DNA from: JAUWOY01 sp034431315
GTDB lineage: Bacteria > Chloroflexota > Anaerolineae > VGOG01
Direction: 5' to 3'
Length of the DNA: 27,341 bases
Assembly: GCA_034431315.1 (NCBI GenBank)
Contig: DAOUDK010000147.1
Span: forward strand, 1-27,341
Shown here in pieces: positions 7,767 through 14,189 of this stretch. The translations under genes and the position numbers were made by a program. Below the pieces are notes generated by a model, which was not told the origin of the DNA, ran no database searches, and worked only from the letters and a program-made list of their open reading frames with translations. Position 1 is the stretch's first letter. Every line of letters starts with the position of its first letter.

Positions 7767-8039
7767 TCAGGCTGCTATGTCTATCTCGTCCACGATGCCC
7801 ACGACGACGGCGCGGATGGGGGCCGGGTCCATGTCCACCACCTGCCTGGCCGAGTTGCCCTCGTCAATGATCAGTACTGTATCGCCCACGCCAGCCTGCA
7901 CATCATCAACAGCAATCCAGTAGTGACCCGTGGGATCCCCTTCTGGCGTCAAGCGATCCACGATGAGCAGTTTTTTGCCCTCGAAGACCTTATCCTTGAA
8001 CGTGGCTACTACCGTACCGCTGACTTTCCCGATGTGCAT
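7767..8039 (-). CDS. BMC-P vertex protein (EutN/CcmL family), copy 1
   Basis: The 90-residue protein shows the EutN/CcmL pattern: MHIGKVSGTVVATFKD at the start, KLLIVDRL, a VDDVQAGVGDTVLII strand pair and VVGIVDEIDI at the C-terminus. Members form pentamers that cap the vertices of icosahedral microcompartment shells. I start at the ATG at 8039, six bases after GAGGAG; an in-frame TTG lies two codons earlier. It is the last shell gene of the operon and is separated from the next BMC-P gene by 29 bases that include a short heptad repeat. Confidence 0.93.
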   Translation of the reverse strand: MHIGKVSGTVVATFKDKVFEGKKLLIVDRLTPEGDPTGHYWIAVDDVQAGVGDTVLIIDEGNSARQVVDMDPAPIRAVVVGIVDEIDIAA

Positions 8040-8068
8040 GGCCAACTCCTCAATTCAAGCTTTGAACT

Positions 8069-8338
8069 TTAGATGACGTCTACCTCATCCACGATCCCCG
8101 TGATAGCGTGATCCACGGGCACGAACTTCTCCGGCAGGGCCTGCGCGGCCTCCCGCGACTCAACGAAGAAGACGATGTCTCCGGGGCCGGCCAGAGCCGT
8201 CCCGTCGGCAGCCACCGACGGCTCACCGACGGGATTCTGGAACTTGTCCAAGGGCTGAATGATCAAGAGCTTGATCCCCTCTAGCCCCTCGTATTTTTGG
8301 GTGGCCACCAGTCTGCCAATCACTTTGGCCAGTTGCAT
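8069..8338 (-). CDS. BMC-P vertex protein (EutN/CcmL family), copy 2
   Basis: This 89-residue protein is a second EutN/CcmL homologue (MQLAKVIGRLVATQKYEGLE, LLIIQPLD, LAGPGDIVFFVESREAAQAL, AITGIVDEVDVI). The longer loop ending in EAAQALPEKFVPVDHA differs from copy 1 and matches the GDxVFxxxSREAA variant seen in many BMC-P proteins. Three non-identical BMC-P genes in one operon are typical of several metabolosome types and may give mixed or alternative vertices. GAGGAGG lies upstream of the ATG. Heptad repeats fill the 85-base gap upstream. Confidence 0.93.
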   Translation of the reverse strand: MQLAKVIGRLVATQKYEGLEGIKLLIIQPLDKFQNPVGEPSVAADGTALAGPGDIVFFVESREAAQALPEKFVPVDHAITGIVDEVDVI

Positions 8339-8366
8339 AAAAGCCTCCTCTTGCTGGAAGTTAGAG

Positions 8367-8424
8367 GTTGGAGATTGGAAGGTCTAACGATCCAACTTCC
8401 AACATCCAACTTCCAATCTCCAAC
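8367..8424. repeat. Inverted array of 7-bp repeats
   Basis: Units such as TTGGAGA, TTGGAAG, ATCCAAC and TTCCAAC repeat with a 7-base period across 8356-8424. A perfect 15-bp inverted pair (GTTGGAGATTGGAAG at 8367-8381 and its complement at 8410-8424) folds the array back on itself between two shell genes. Confidence 0.75.
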
Positions 8425-8978
8425 TACACGATCTTGGCCTTCATCTCCTCGTGCAACTGCGAGATGACGACCTTGCGCACTAAAAGCCCTTCCTGCTCTG
8501 GAAACTTCACCCCTGCCTCCACCGCGGCCTCGACGTCGGAGACCTTCCCCTCGATCAGCACGAATGACTTTCCCCCCAGGCCGTTGGCCAGGCGCAGCTC
8601 CAGGAGCGAGACGTCGGCAGCTTTGGCAGCAGCGTCGGCGGCGACGATGCAGGTGGCCACGGTGATGGTTTCGATGATGCCCAGGGCCTCGCCCTTGCCC
8701 GGCGGGGTAGCCGTAGCCAGAGCCGGGAAGATGGAGCGGTGTACGTTGGGCAAGAAAAGCTGATCAACGACGGTGTCGGCCCCGGTCTCGATACCTGCCT
8801 GCAGGGACTCGTACACGGGGTCGGTGAGCCCGCCTATGAGGACGATGTACTTGCCAGGACACACTGGGCGAGCCTCCAGCAGTTCCACAGGGGCCTTCTT
8901 CATCATCGCGTCGCCAGCTTCGATGCCAGCCGCGATGCTGTTAGTTTCAACCAAACCGATTGCGGGTTCCATCGCCAT
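8424..8978 (-). CDS. pduT: PduT-like tandem BMC shell protein with a pore cysteine (BMC-T)
   Basis: The 184-residue protein is two fused BMC domains (AIGLVETNSIAAGIEAGDAM and, after residue 95, ALGIIETITVATCIVAADAA), the same length as Salmonella PduT. BMC-T proteins form trimers that replace hexamers in the shell. Cys40 in the segment VCPGKY sits where PduT has Cys38, the residue by which three subunits hold a [4Fe-4S] cluster at the central pore. A redox-active shell protein is therefore expected, probably passing electrons to or from the PduS-like protein encoded immediately upstream in the operon, 43 bases away. GGGAGG precedes the ATG. The family is clear; the cluster is inferred from alignment by memory. 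Confidence 0.92.
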   Translation of the reverse strand: MAMEPAIGLVETNSIAAGIEAGDAMMKKAPVELLEARPVCPGKYIVLIGGLTDPVYESLQAGIETGADTVVDQLFLPNVHRSIFPALATATPPGKGEALGIIETITVATCIVAADAAAKAADVSLLELRLANGLGGKSFVLIEGKVSDVEAAVEAGVKFPEQEGLLVRKVVISQLHEEMKAKIV

Positions 8979-9021
8979 GGTAATCCTCCCTTTGCGCGTC
9001 TTCCATAACAGACAGCCTTGA

Positions 9022-10392
9022 TCAAGCGGAGATCATGATGTGTTCACCAGTCACTGCTTCCACCCTGCCCGAGATCGAGGCGTGAACATTGGCCCCCAGC
9101 TTGCCCTCGGGAATCCGGGCGATGAGCTCGCCGCACTGCACCCTGTCCCCGGTTTTGACCATCGGTTGAGACGGCGCGCCGATGTGCTGCCTGAGCGGGA
9201 TGGTGACGCGCTGGGGCTGGTACTCCCGCTCGTCCAGAGGACAGACACATTCCTCGTATTCAGTCAGCCCCAGCCGGGCGACGAGGCGCTCCATGGGCAC
9301 GCGGCGGTACTCGCGCATCGCATGAGGCGTCAGATCGGAACGCTTGTGCACGACGTTCCGCCAACCCTGGGTCGCCAGTCGGCGCTTGATCTCCTGGTAG
9401 TAGGCCATCGGCGAAAGCTCCAGCGGACAGGCGTAGGCCTCACACAACCTACATTCACAGCAGAGCACGGCCGCCGTTATGATGGCCGTAGGTTCGGTCA
9501 GGCCGTAGTTGATGGAGCGCATTACTTTATGCGGTTCCAGGTCGTGTCCCAGAAGGTAGCGGGGGCAGAGGTCGGTGCAATCGCGGCACTGGTCGCAGGT
9601 GGAGCGCCCTCGCTTGACCCACGACCCCAGCGGGCGAGAGAGAGAGCGAACTACAGGGTTGTTCCTGGGCAACACGATCAGGCCGGTGGTGGTTTTGGTG
9701 ATAGGCTCGGAGAGGTCTTGAGCCAGCCAGCCCATCATCGGCCCGCCGACCACCACCGCGTAATCCTCCTCGGTCCGCTCCGACCAGCGGGGGATCTTGA
9801 TCCCGCCAGCCCAGGCCACCGCCTCGCCGATGGGAGTGCCAATGGGCAGGTTCAAGGTCTTGGGCTCGTTGACCGCGCCGGTGACAGTCAGCAGCCGGTG
9901 GGTGACGGGAATCCCCTGTTGCGCCCTGGCGATGTTGAACAGCGTGCCCACGTTCTGGACGATGCAGCCCACGTGGAGAGGGAGCCCCGTCTCCGGAACC
10001 AGCCTCCCCGTGACCTCGTAGACCAGGACGAACTCGTCGCCAGCGGGGTAGTGGCTCTCCAGCAGGTGCAAGGAGATGTTCTCGCCCAGGTGTTGGGCAT
10101 TGGACTGCAAGGCCGCCACCGCGTTGGCGTACTCTCGCTTCAGAGCTATGATGCCCCTATCGGCTCCGCTGGCCCGCATCACCAGCCGCAGCCCCTCGAC
10201 GATCTCCGCAGCGCGGGCAGCCATCATTTGCTGATCGCAACGCAACAGGGGGTCGCACTCCGCACCGTTGGCGATGACTGTGTCTACCTGGGCCGCTATC
10301 TTGACGTGGGTGGGAAAGCCGGCCCCGCCCGCGCCGACGACACCGGCCTCTTTGACTCTTTGAATGATTTGTTCAGGCATCTCAATTAGCAT
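9022..10392 (-). CDS. pduS: PduS/RnfC-like Fe-S flavoprotein of the microcompartment
   Basis: The 456-residue protein begins with the FMN/NADH-binding RnfC/Nqo1-like domain (GVVGAGGAGFPTHVK at 17-31, NGAECDPLLRCDQ near 42-54) and continues through a SLBB-like region. It then carries two [4Fe-4S] motifs: CDQCRDCTDLCP (Cys266, 269, 272, 276) and Cys311, 314, 317 and 322. A C-terminal barrel-sandwich segment follows. PduS is known to reduce cobalamin in propanediol microcompartments, and relatives are proposed to recycle NADH by sending electrons through PduT. With no B12 enzyme in the window, electron disposal is the likelier role here. The ATG at 10392 has no clear ribosome site because a palindromic repeat abuts it; Met5 is an alternative. 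Confidence 0.9.
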   Translation of the reverse strand: MLIEMPEQIIQRVKEAGVVGAGGAGFPTHVKIAAQVDTVIANGAECDPLLRCDQQMMAARAAEIVEGLRLVMRASGADRGIIALKREYANAVAALQSNAQHLGENISLHLLESHYPAGDEFVLVYEVTGRLVPETGLPLHVGCIVQNVGTLFNIARAQQGIPVTHRLLTVTGAVNEPKTLNLPIGTPIGEAVAWAGGIKIPRWSERTEEDYAVVVGGPMMGWLAQDLSEPITKTTTGLIVLPRNNPVVRSLSRPLGSWVKRGRSTCDQCRDCTDLCPRYLLGHDLEPHKVMRSINYGLTEPTAIITAAVLCCECRLCEAYACPLELSPMAYYQEIKRRLATQGWRNVVHKRSDLTPHAMREYRRVPMERLVARLGLTEYEECVCPLDEREYQPQRVTIPLRQHIGAPSQPMVKTGDRVQCGELIARIPEGKLGANVHASISGRVEAVTGEHIMISA

Positions 10393-10394
10393 TA

Positions 10395-10464
10395 GGACGC
10401 AGATTCACGCAGATTTTCGCAGATAGATGAAAAAGTCAGCGTTCATCTGCGTTAATCCGCGTCC
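10395..10464. repeat. Inverted repeat of the GGACGCAGAT type
   Basis: GGACGCAGATTCACGCAGAT (10395-10414) pairs with 10445-10464 at 18 of 20 positions, forming a long hairpin with a 30-base loop that contains a further CGCAGAT unit. It fills the gap between the aldehyde dehydrogenase and PduS-like genes. Confidence 0.7.
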
Positions 10465-10476
10465 AGAATAAAGGAT

Positions 10477-11928
10477 TCACACAATCCTAAACGCTTCCAC
10501 CAGCGTGCATCTCCGCACCCGTGAGAAATCCTTGGCGCTGGTCAGACCCTCGCCGGTGGGGCTGGCGATGGAGAAGGAGCTATAACCCTCGCCGCCGAAG
10601 CCCAGCCCAGCAATCGAGGGAGCGTTCTTGACGAAGATGCTGGTGTTTATCTCGCGGGCCATGCGGCTCAGGTGGTCCAGGTGCTTGGAGTGCATCGCCG
10701 CGGTGTGGCCCATGCCCTGCTCAACCTCTTTAGCCAGATCAATGGCCTTGTCGGCCGAAGCCACCCGCACCAGCGGAATGATGGGCATCAGTTGCTCCGT
10801 CCAAACGAGCTGATGCAAACGATCCACTTCGGCGATGGCCAGGCGGACCTGATCGTCCACCCTCATCCCGATTTCCTTCAGAATGACGCTCACGTTCTGG
10901 CCCACGAAGGCCTTGTTGATCACGCCGTGCTTGCCTGGCCCGTGATCCTCTTGCAGGATCACCCTCATCAGCCTGTTCAACTGCCCCAGGCTAAGCTCGA
11001 CCACCCCGCGGGCCAGCATAGCCGCCTTGAGCCGGTCGGCGATGGCCTCCACAGCGATGATCTCTTTCTCCAGCACGCATATGATGTTGTTGTCGAACGA
11101 GGCCCCTTTGATGATGTCCCTGGCTGCCTGCTCAATGTCCGCCGTCTCGTCCACCACCACCGGCGGGTTGCCCGGCCCAGCACAGACGGCCTTCTTACCG
11201 CTGTTCATAGCCACCTGCACCACCGCCGGCCCGCCTGTTACCACCAAAAGGTCAATGGCAGGATGCTTCATCACGTGCTGCGCGCTCTCGATGGTGGGTT
11301 CGGGGGTAGTGGTGATGAGGTTGGGGGGACCGCCGGCGCGGACGATGGCCTGGTTGAGGATCTGCACCGTGTGCACCGAGACCTTCTTCGCTCCTGGGTG
11401 ACAGTTGAACACCACCGCGTTGCCGGCGGCCACCATGCCAATGCCGTTGCAGATGATGGTCGAGGTGGGGTTGGTGCTGGGGGTGATGGCTCCGATGACC
11501 CCGTAGGGCGCCCGCTCTACCAGGGTGAGGCCGTGGTCGCCGGTGAAGACAAGGGGCTTGAGGTCCTCCGTGCCGGGCGTTTTGTCCGCCACCAGGAGGT
11601 TCTTCTCGATCTTATCCTCGTAGCGGCCCATGCCCGTCTCCTGCCAGGCCTCGTGTGCCAGCACCTGGGCGTTCTCCCGGGCTGTCTGGCGCATCTGGGA
11701 GATGATGACATCGCGCCGCTCCACCGGGAGAGCCATCAGCCTCTGGTGAGCGACCTGGGCCGCCGCGATGGCCGAGTCAATGTCAGGAAAGATACCATCC
11801 TTGCCAGAGAGCGATTTGCGATTTGCGATTTGCGATTTGTGATTCGTGATTGGCCGCTCTTGGCGCAGCTCCGCTACCACCCTCTTCACGATGGCGTCAA
11901 TGCGCTCTTCGTCAACCTGTAGAGACAT
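10477..11928 (-). CDS. pduP: CoA-acylating aldehyde dehydrogenase (PduP/EutE-like) with encapsulation helix
   Basis: The 483-residue enzyme oxidises an aldehyde to acyl-CoA with NAD+. Visible features are TPSTNPTSTIICNG (150-162), VVFNCHPGAKKVS (172-184), VTGGPAVVQVAM (230-241), the glycine-rich CAGPGNPPVV and the catalytic Cys284 in FDNNIICVLEKE. The N-terminus (residues 5-23, VDEERIDAIVKRVVAEL) is an amphipathic helix of the encapsulation-peptide kind that brings cargo into BMC shells. It is joined by a linker to the enzyme body, which starts near IFPDIDSAI. Part of that linker (about 27-40) is encoded by a perfect 7-bp tandem repeat. AGAGGG precedes the ATG. It is the only clear enzyme core of this operon; the aldehyde source is not encoded here. 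Confidence 0.95.
   Translation of the reverse strand: MSLQVDEERIDAIVKRVVAELRQERPITNHKSQIANRKSLSGKDGIFPDIDSAIAAAQVAHQRLMALPVERRDVIISQMRQTARENAQVLAHEAWQETGMGRYEDKIEKNLLVADKTPGTEDLKPLVFTGDHGLTLVERAPYGVIGAITPSTNPTSTIICNGIGMVAAGNAVVFNCHPGAKKVSVHTVQILNQAIVRAGGPPNLITTTPEPTIESAQHVMKHPAIDLLVVTGGPAVVQVAMNSGKKAVCAGPGNPPVVVDETADIEQAARDIIKGASFDNNIICVLEKEIIAVEAIADRLKAAMLARGVVELSLGQLNRLMRVILQEDHGPGKHGVINKAFVGQNVSVILKEIGMRVDDQVRLAIAEVDRLHQLVWTEQLMPIIPLVRVASADKAIDLAKEVEQGMGHTAAMHSKHLDHLSRMAREINTSIFVKNAPSIAGLGFGGEGYSSFSIASPTGEGLTSAKDFSRVRRCTLVEAFRIV
11811..11852. repeat. Six tandem 7-bp units inside the aldehyde dehydrogenase gene
   Basis: Four perfect GCGATTT units are followed by GTGATTC and GTGATTG. The total is 42 bases, or 14 codons, so the reading frame is kept. 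They encode the linker between the encapsulation helix and the enzyme. Confidence 0.9.
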
Positions 11929-11969
11929 GTTACCCTCTTTCTTTCAGAGTGAAGGCGCCGAGTTAACTA

Positions 11970-12039
11970 GGCAACAAGTGGCGAGTATGCCTTATCCCTC
12001 GTTGCCTTATCGCCTCATTACCTCGTTACTCATCACTCG
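11970..12039. repeat. Degenerate 7-bp repeat array in the gap before the BMC-P gene
   Basis: Units such as CCTTATC, GCCTCAT, TACCTCG, TTACTCA, TCACTCG and TCACTCC run with a 7-base period through the gap 11929-12039. No gene is seen there. Confidence 0.6.
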
Positions 12040-12330
12040 TCACTCCTTTTGATACTTCACTTCCCCATTGACGTCCCAGGTATCCACCACGGCCATGACC
12101 ACGCCATCGCAGGGGCGGCGGTCGGTCTGAACCGTCTGGCGGGCCGAAGAGCCCCTGGCGTAGAGAACGTAGTCGCCCACGCCAGCCTGAACGGCATCAG
12201 CAGCGATGACGTAGTCGCCCGCCTCGCGCCCCTCAATGTCCACCTGCTTGACCACCAGTAGCTTCAAGCCCTCCATGGTCTCAGTCTTGCGGCTGGCGAC
12301 CAGGGTACCTACCACTTTTCCTATTAGCAT
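12040..12330 (-). CDS. BMC-P vertex protein (EutN/CcmL family), copy 3
   Basis: This 96-residue EutN/CcmL homologue (MLIGKVVGTLVASRKTETME, KLLVVKQVD, ADAVQAGVGDYVLYARGSSA, VVMAVVDTWDV) has the YxxGSSAR loop typical of PduN/EutN proteins and a short charged extension (NGEVKYQKE) at the C-terminus. It should form pentamers at shell vertices. GGGAGG lies upstream of the ATG. The end of the RAYT gene is only two bases upstream, so that transposase gene lies within the operon and both are probably on the same transcript. Confidence 0.94.
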   Translation of the reverse strand: MLIGKVVGTLVASRKTETMEGLKLLVVKQVDIEGREAGDYVIAADAVQAGVGDYVLYARGSSARQTVQTDRRPCDGVVMAVVDTWDVNGEVKYQKE

Positions 12331-12332
12331 TT

Positions 12333-12959
12333 TTAGCCTCCCTTTGCTGGAGAAACCAGGTTTTTCCCAAAAACCTGGTTTCTTTGTTCATCAAACAGCA
12401 AGTATTCTATGATCTTGGCGTCTTGGCCACGATAAGATTCTACAAACTCTTGATAGGCCTGGCGAGAGGGAAATTGTGACAGGACCACGCCCGGGACCGG
12501 CAAGGTGCCCTTGCGCAAGCCGATGTAGTCCCGATAACTGGAAAAGACCCACTCTTCCGGTCGCGCTACCAGACCGGCGCTAACCGGATTCATATGGATA
12601 TACCGTGACAGGTGCATCAGGTACTCGTCCTTATCCACCCACACAGCTTGAAAGGGACCCTGAAATAGCGGCCCAACACGCCCTTGTTGTTTGTTGATGG
12701 CTTTGGTGTAGGATACGCCAAACGGTTGCATAATTCGAGTGCTCATGTCATCGGTTTTTAGATGGACCATCAAGTGATAGTGAGTGGGCATCAGACAATA
12801 GGCCAGGATATCGACCAGGTCGGGCCTGAAGTAGTGCCTGATACGCTTGACGAAATAGCCCCAGTTCTCGTCACAGAAAAAGATGGGCTGACGGTTTGAG
12901 CCGCGATTGTATAGATGGTAATAGTGGCCGGCTCGAAATTCGGTTTTGCGATATGGCAT
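12333..12959 (-). CDS. REP-associated tyrosine transposase (RAYT, Y1/HUH family)
   Basis: The 208-residue protein is an IS200-like Y1 transposase. It has the HUH-type pair His60-Tyr-His62 in LMPTHYHLMVHL and a candidate nucleophile Tyr84 in GVSYTKAINKQQGR. It also has the family segments VGPLFQGPFQA and YIHMNPVSAGLV. RAYTs are single-copy, domesticated-looking transposases that nick and move short palindromic REP sequences. I start at the MPYRKT ATG at 12959; the open frame extends 32 codons upstream but only through a palindromic repeat. The last dozen codons are themselves encoded by a palindrome of the local repeat family (12351-12383). The gene splits the BMC operon between the pyrophosphatase and a BMC-P gene. 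Confidence 0.9.
   Translation of the reverse strand: MPYRKTEFRAGHYYHLYNRGSNRQPIFFCDENWGYFVKRIRHYFRPDLVDILAYCLMPTHYHLMVHLKTDDMSTRIMQPFGVSYTKAINKQQGRVGPLFQGPFQAVWVDKDEYLMHLSRYIHMNPVSAGLVARPEEWVFSSYRDYIGLRKGTLPVPGVVLSQFPSRQAYQEFVESYRGQDAKIIEYLLFDEQRNQVFGKNLVSPAKGG
12351..12383. repeat. AGAAACCAGG palindrome, copy A (minimal hairpin)
   Basis: AGAAACCAGGTTTTT, a CCC loop and AAAAACCTGGTTTCT form a perfect 15-bp inverted repeat. It lies inside the 3' end of the RAYT gene. Confidence 0.95.
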
Positions 12960-12972
12960 GGCTACGCCTCCA

Positions 12973-13069
12973 AGAAACCAGGTTTTTCCCTGTCTGAGCA
13001 AGCAGATTGTTCTCCTGTAGTCTCCTGGGACGCGAGAAGGTGTCTTATCAACCAAAAAACCAGGTTTCT
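12973..13069. repeat. AGAAACCAGG repeat, copy B (97 bp, MITE-like)
   Basis: It starts with AGAAACCAGGTTTTT and ends with its inverted copy (one mismatch). It lies 13 bases upstream of the RAYT start and seven bases beyond the pyrophosphatase stop. Its interior closely resembles copy C. Confidence 0.9.
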
Positions 13070-13075
13070 GATCTC

Positions 13076-13603
13076 TTACCCAAACTTCTCTTGGAAAAGC
13101 TGGACAGCGTCAGCAATCACTTCCCTAGCCGCAGCAACCGGCTCCCAGCCCAGGGCCTCGATCCCCACCTTCTCCAAATCTTTATAGACCTGAAAGAAAT
13201 GCGCCACTTCAGCCAAGAAGTGTTGGGGTATGTCGCCGATGTCGTGATAGTCGTTGAAGATGGGATCGGTAGCGGGCACGGCCAGCACCTTATCGTCGGT
13301 CAGCCCCGCGTCCCGCATGCGGAAGACGCCTATGGGCCGGGCCTCGATGAGGCAGCCGGGAAAGGTCGGTTGATTGGCCATCACCAGGATGTCCAGAGGG
13401 TCGCCGTCCCCGCAGAAGGTTCTGGGGATCAGCCCGTAGTCGCCAGGATAGTGAATCGAGGAGTAGAGGACACGATCGAGCTTGATGACCCCCGTGTCCT
13501 CCTGGTACTCGTACTTGTTGCGGGAACCCTTGGGTATCTCGACGATGCAGAAGACCACCTCGGGCGCCCGAGGGCCCGGCGGTAACTCTCGCCACAGGTT
13601 CAT
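13076..13603 (-). CDS. ppa: Soluble family I inorganic pyrophosphatase
   Basis: The 175-residue enzyme hydrolyses pyrophosphate to two phosphates using Mg2+. Characteristic segments are EIPKGSRNKYEYQEDTG, YPGDYGLIPRT and the metal-binding DGDPLDILV. The length is that of bacterial family I enzymes. I start at MNLWREL because AGGAGG lies just upstream; an open extension of 22 codons shows no targeting helix. It sits between BMC-H and the RAYT gene within the BMC operon. This is unusual and could support a pyrophosphate-releasing reaction, such as AMP-forming acyl-CoA synthesis or a nucleotidyl transfer, in the pathway. No encapsulation peptide is visible, so it is probably cytosolic. Confidence 0.95.
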   Translation of the reverse strand: MNLWRELPPGPRAPEVVFCIVEIPKGSRNKYEYQEDTGVIKLDRVLYSSIHYPGDYGLIPRTFCGDGDPLDILVMANQPTFPGCLIEARPIGVFRMRDAGLTDDKVLAVPATDPIFNDYHDIGDIPQHFLAEVAHFFQVYKDLEKVGIEALGWEPVAAAREVIADAVQLFQEKFG

Positions 13604-13625
13604 TTTCGCCTCCTGAAGTGGGGGC

Positions 13626-13724
13626 AACGAGTCAACGAGAAATAAATAACGAGGGGGATGCCCACTCATTCCCCGTAACTCATTACCCGTTACCCCCTTT
13701 TGAACTTTGAGCTTTGAACTTCGA
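13626..13724. repeat. Degenerate 7-bp repeats between BMC-H and pyrophosphatase genes
   Basis: Two short arrays are visible, ACTCATT/CCCCGTA/ACTCATT/ACCCGTT and TTGAACT/TTGAGCT/TTGAACT. No gene is seen in this gap. A further TTGAACT/TTGAGCT pair lies at about 14056-14073. Confidence 0.55.
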
Positions 13725-14030
13725 CTACCCCTCTATCTCGCCCTTGGCCTGCTCGTAGCGGCCCAGGGGCAGCACCACGTCAATGTTCAGGTGCGGCCGA
13801 GGTATGACGTGGACAGAGACCACTTCGCCGACCCTCTCCGCGCCCCGGGCGCCAGCCTCGACAGCCGCCTTGCAAGCGGCCACGTCGCCGCGCACGATGG
13901 CCGTTACGTAGCCTCCACCGGTTTTCTCGTAGCTCACCAGCTCGACCTTGGCTGCCTTGACCATGGCATCCGAGGCTTCCACCATCGCCGCGAAACCTTT
14001 ACATTCGATCATGCCTAACGCTTCTGCCAT
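13725..14030 (-). CDS. BMC-H hexameric shell protein (PduA/EutM-like)
   Basis: The 101-residue protein is a canonical single BMC domain (ALGMIECKGFAAMVEASDAM, VELVSYEK, AIVRGDVAACKAAVEAGA, VGEVVSVHVIPRPH). It forms the hexagonal tiles that make up most of the shell facets. The pore loop reads KTGGG (36-40) where PduA has KIGSG, giving a small glycine-lined pore. The tail after the IPRPH helix is about ten residues longer than in PduA. It is the only BMC-H gene in the window, so it must supply the bulk facet protein unless others are encoded elsewhere. GGGAGG lies upstream of the ATG. Confidence 0.96.
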   Translation of the reverse strand: MAEALGMIECKGFAAMVEASDAMVKAAKVELVSYEKTGGGYVTAIVRGDVAACKAAVEAGARGAERVGEVVSVHVIPRPHLNIDVVLPLGRYEQAKGEIEG

Positions 14031-14078
14031 TGTAGTAAAACCTCCCTTATTCTATGTTTGAACTTTGAGCTTTGCTGA

Positions 14079-14177
14079 AGAAACCAGGTTTTTCCCCTGT
14101 CTGAGCAAGCAAATCGTTCTCTTGGGGTTTCCTGAAATACGAAAAGGTGTCTTGGCAACCAAAAAAACCTGGTTTCT
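14079..14177. repeat. AGAAACCAGG repeat, copy C (99 bp, MITE-like)
   Basis: It is bounded by AGAAACCAGGTTTTT and AAAAACCTGGTTTCT, a perfect terminal inverted repeat. The core shares CTGTCTGAGCAAGCA and AAGGTGTCTT with copy B. It fills most of the gap between the two upstream shell genes. Confidence 0.92.
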
Positions 14178-14189
14178 GAAAAGCTCATC

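Noticed and set aside
8356..8424. CRISPR-like or tandem-repeat array
   Set aside because: The period is only 7 bases, units are degenerate and there are no spacers.
9040..10389. Long plus-strand open frame (449 codons) opposite the PduS-like gene
   Set aside because: It is a shadow of high-GC coding sequence on the other strand; the PduS-like frame has clear Fe-S and RnfC motifs.
10672..11922. Long plus-strand open frame (416 codons) opposite the aldehyde dehydrogenase
   Set aside because: The composition is rich in His, Val and Asp as expected of an antisense shadow, and no motif is recognised.
12959..13055. N-terminal extension of the RAYT protein
   Set aside because: The extra 32 codons are simply a read-through of palindromic repeat B; the family N-terminus starts at MPYRKT.
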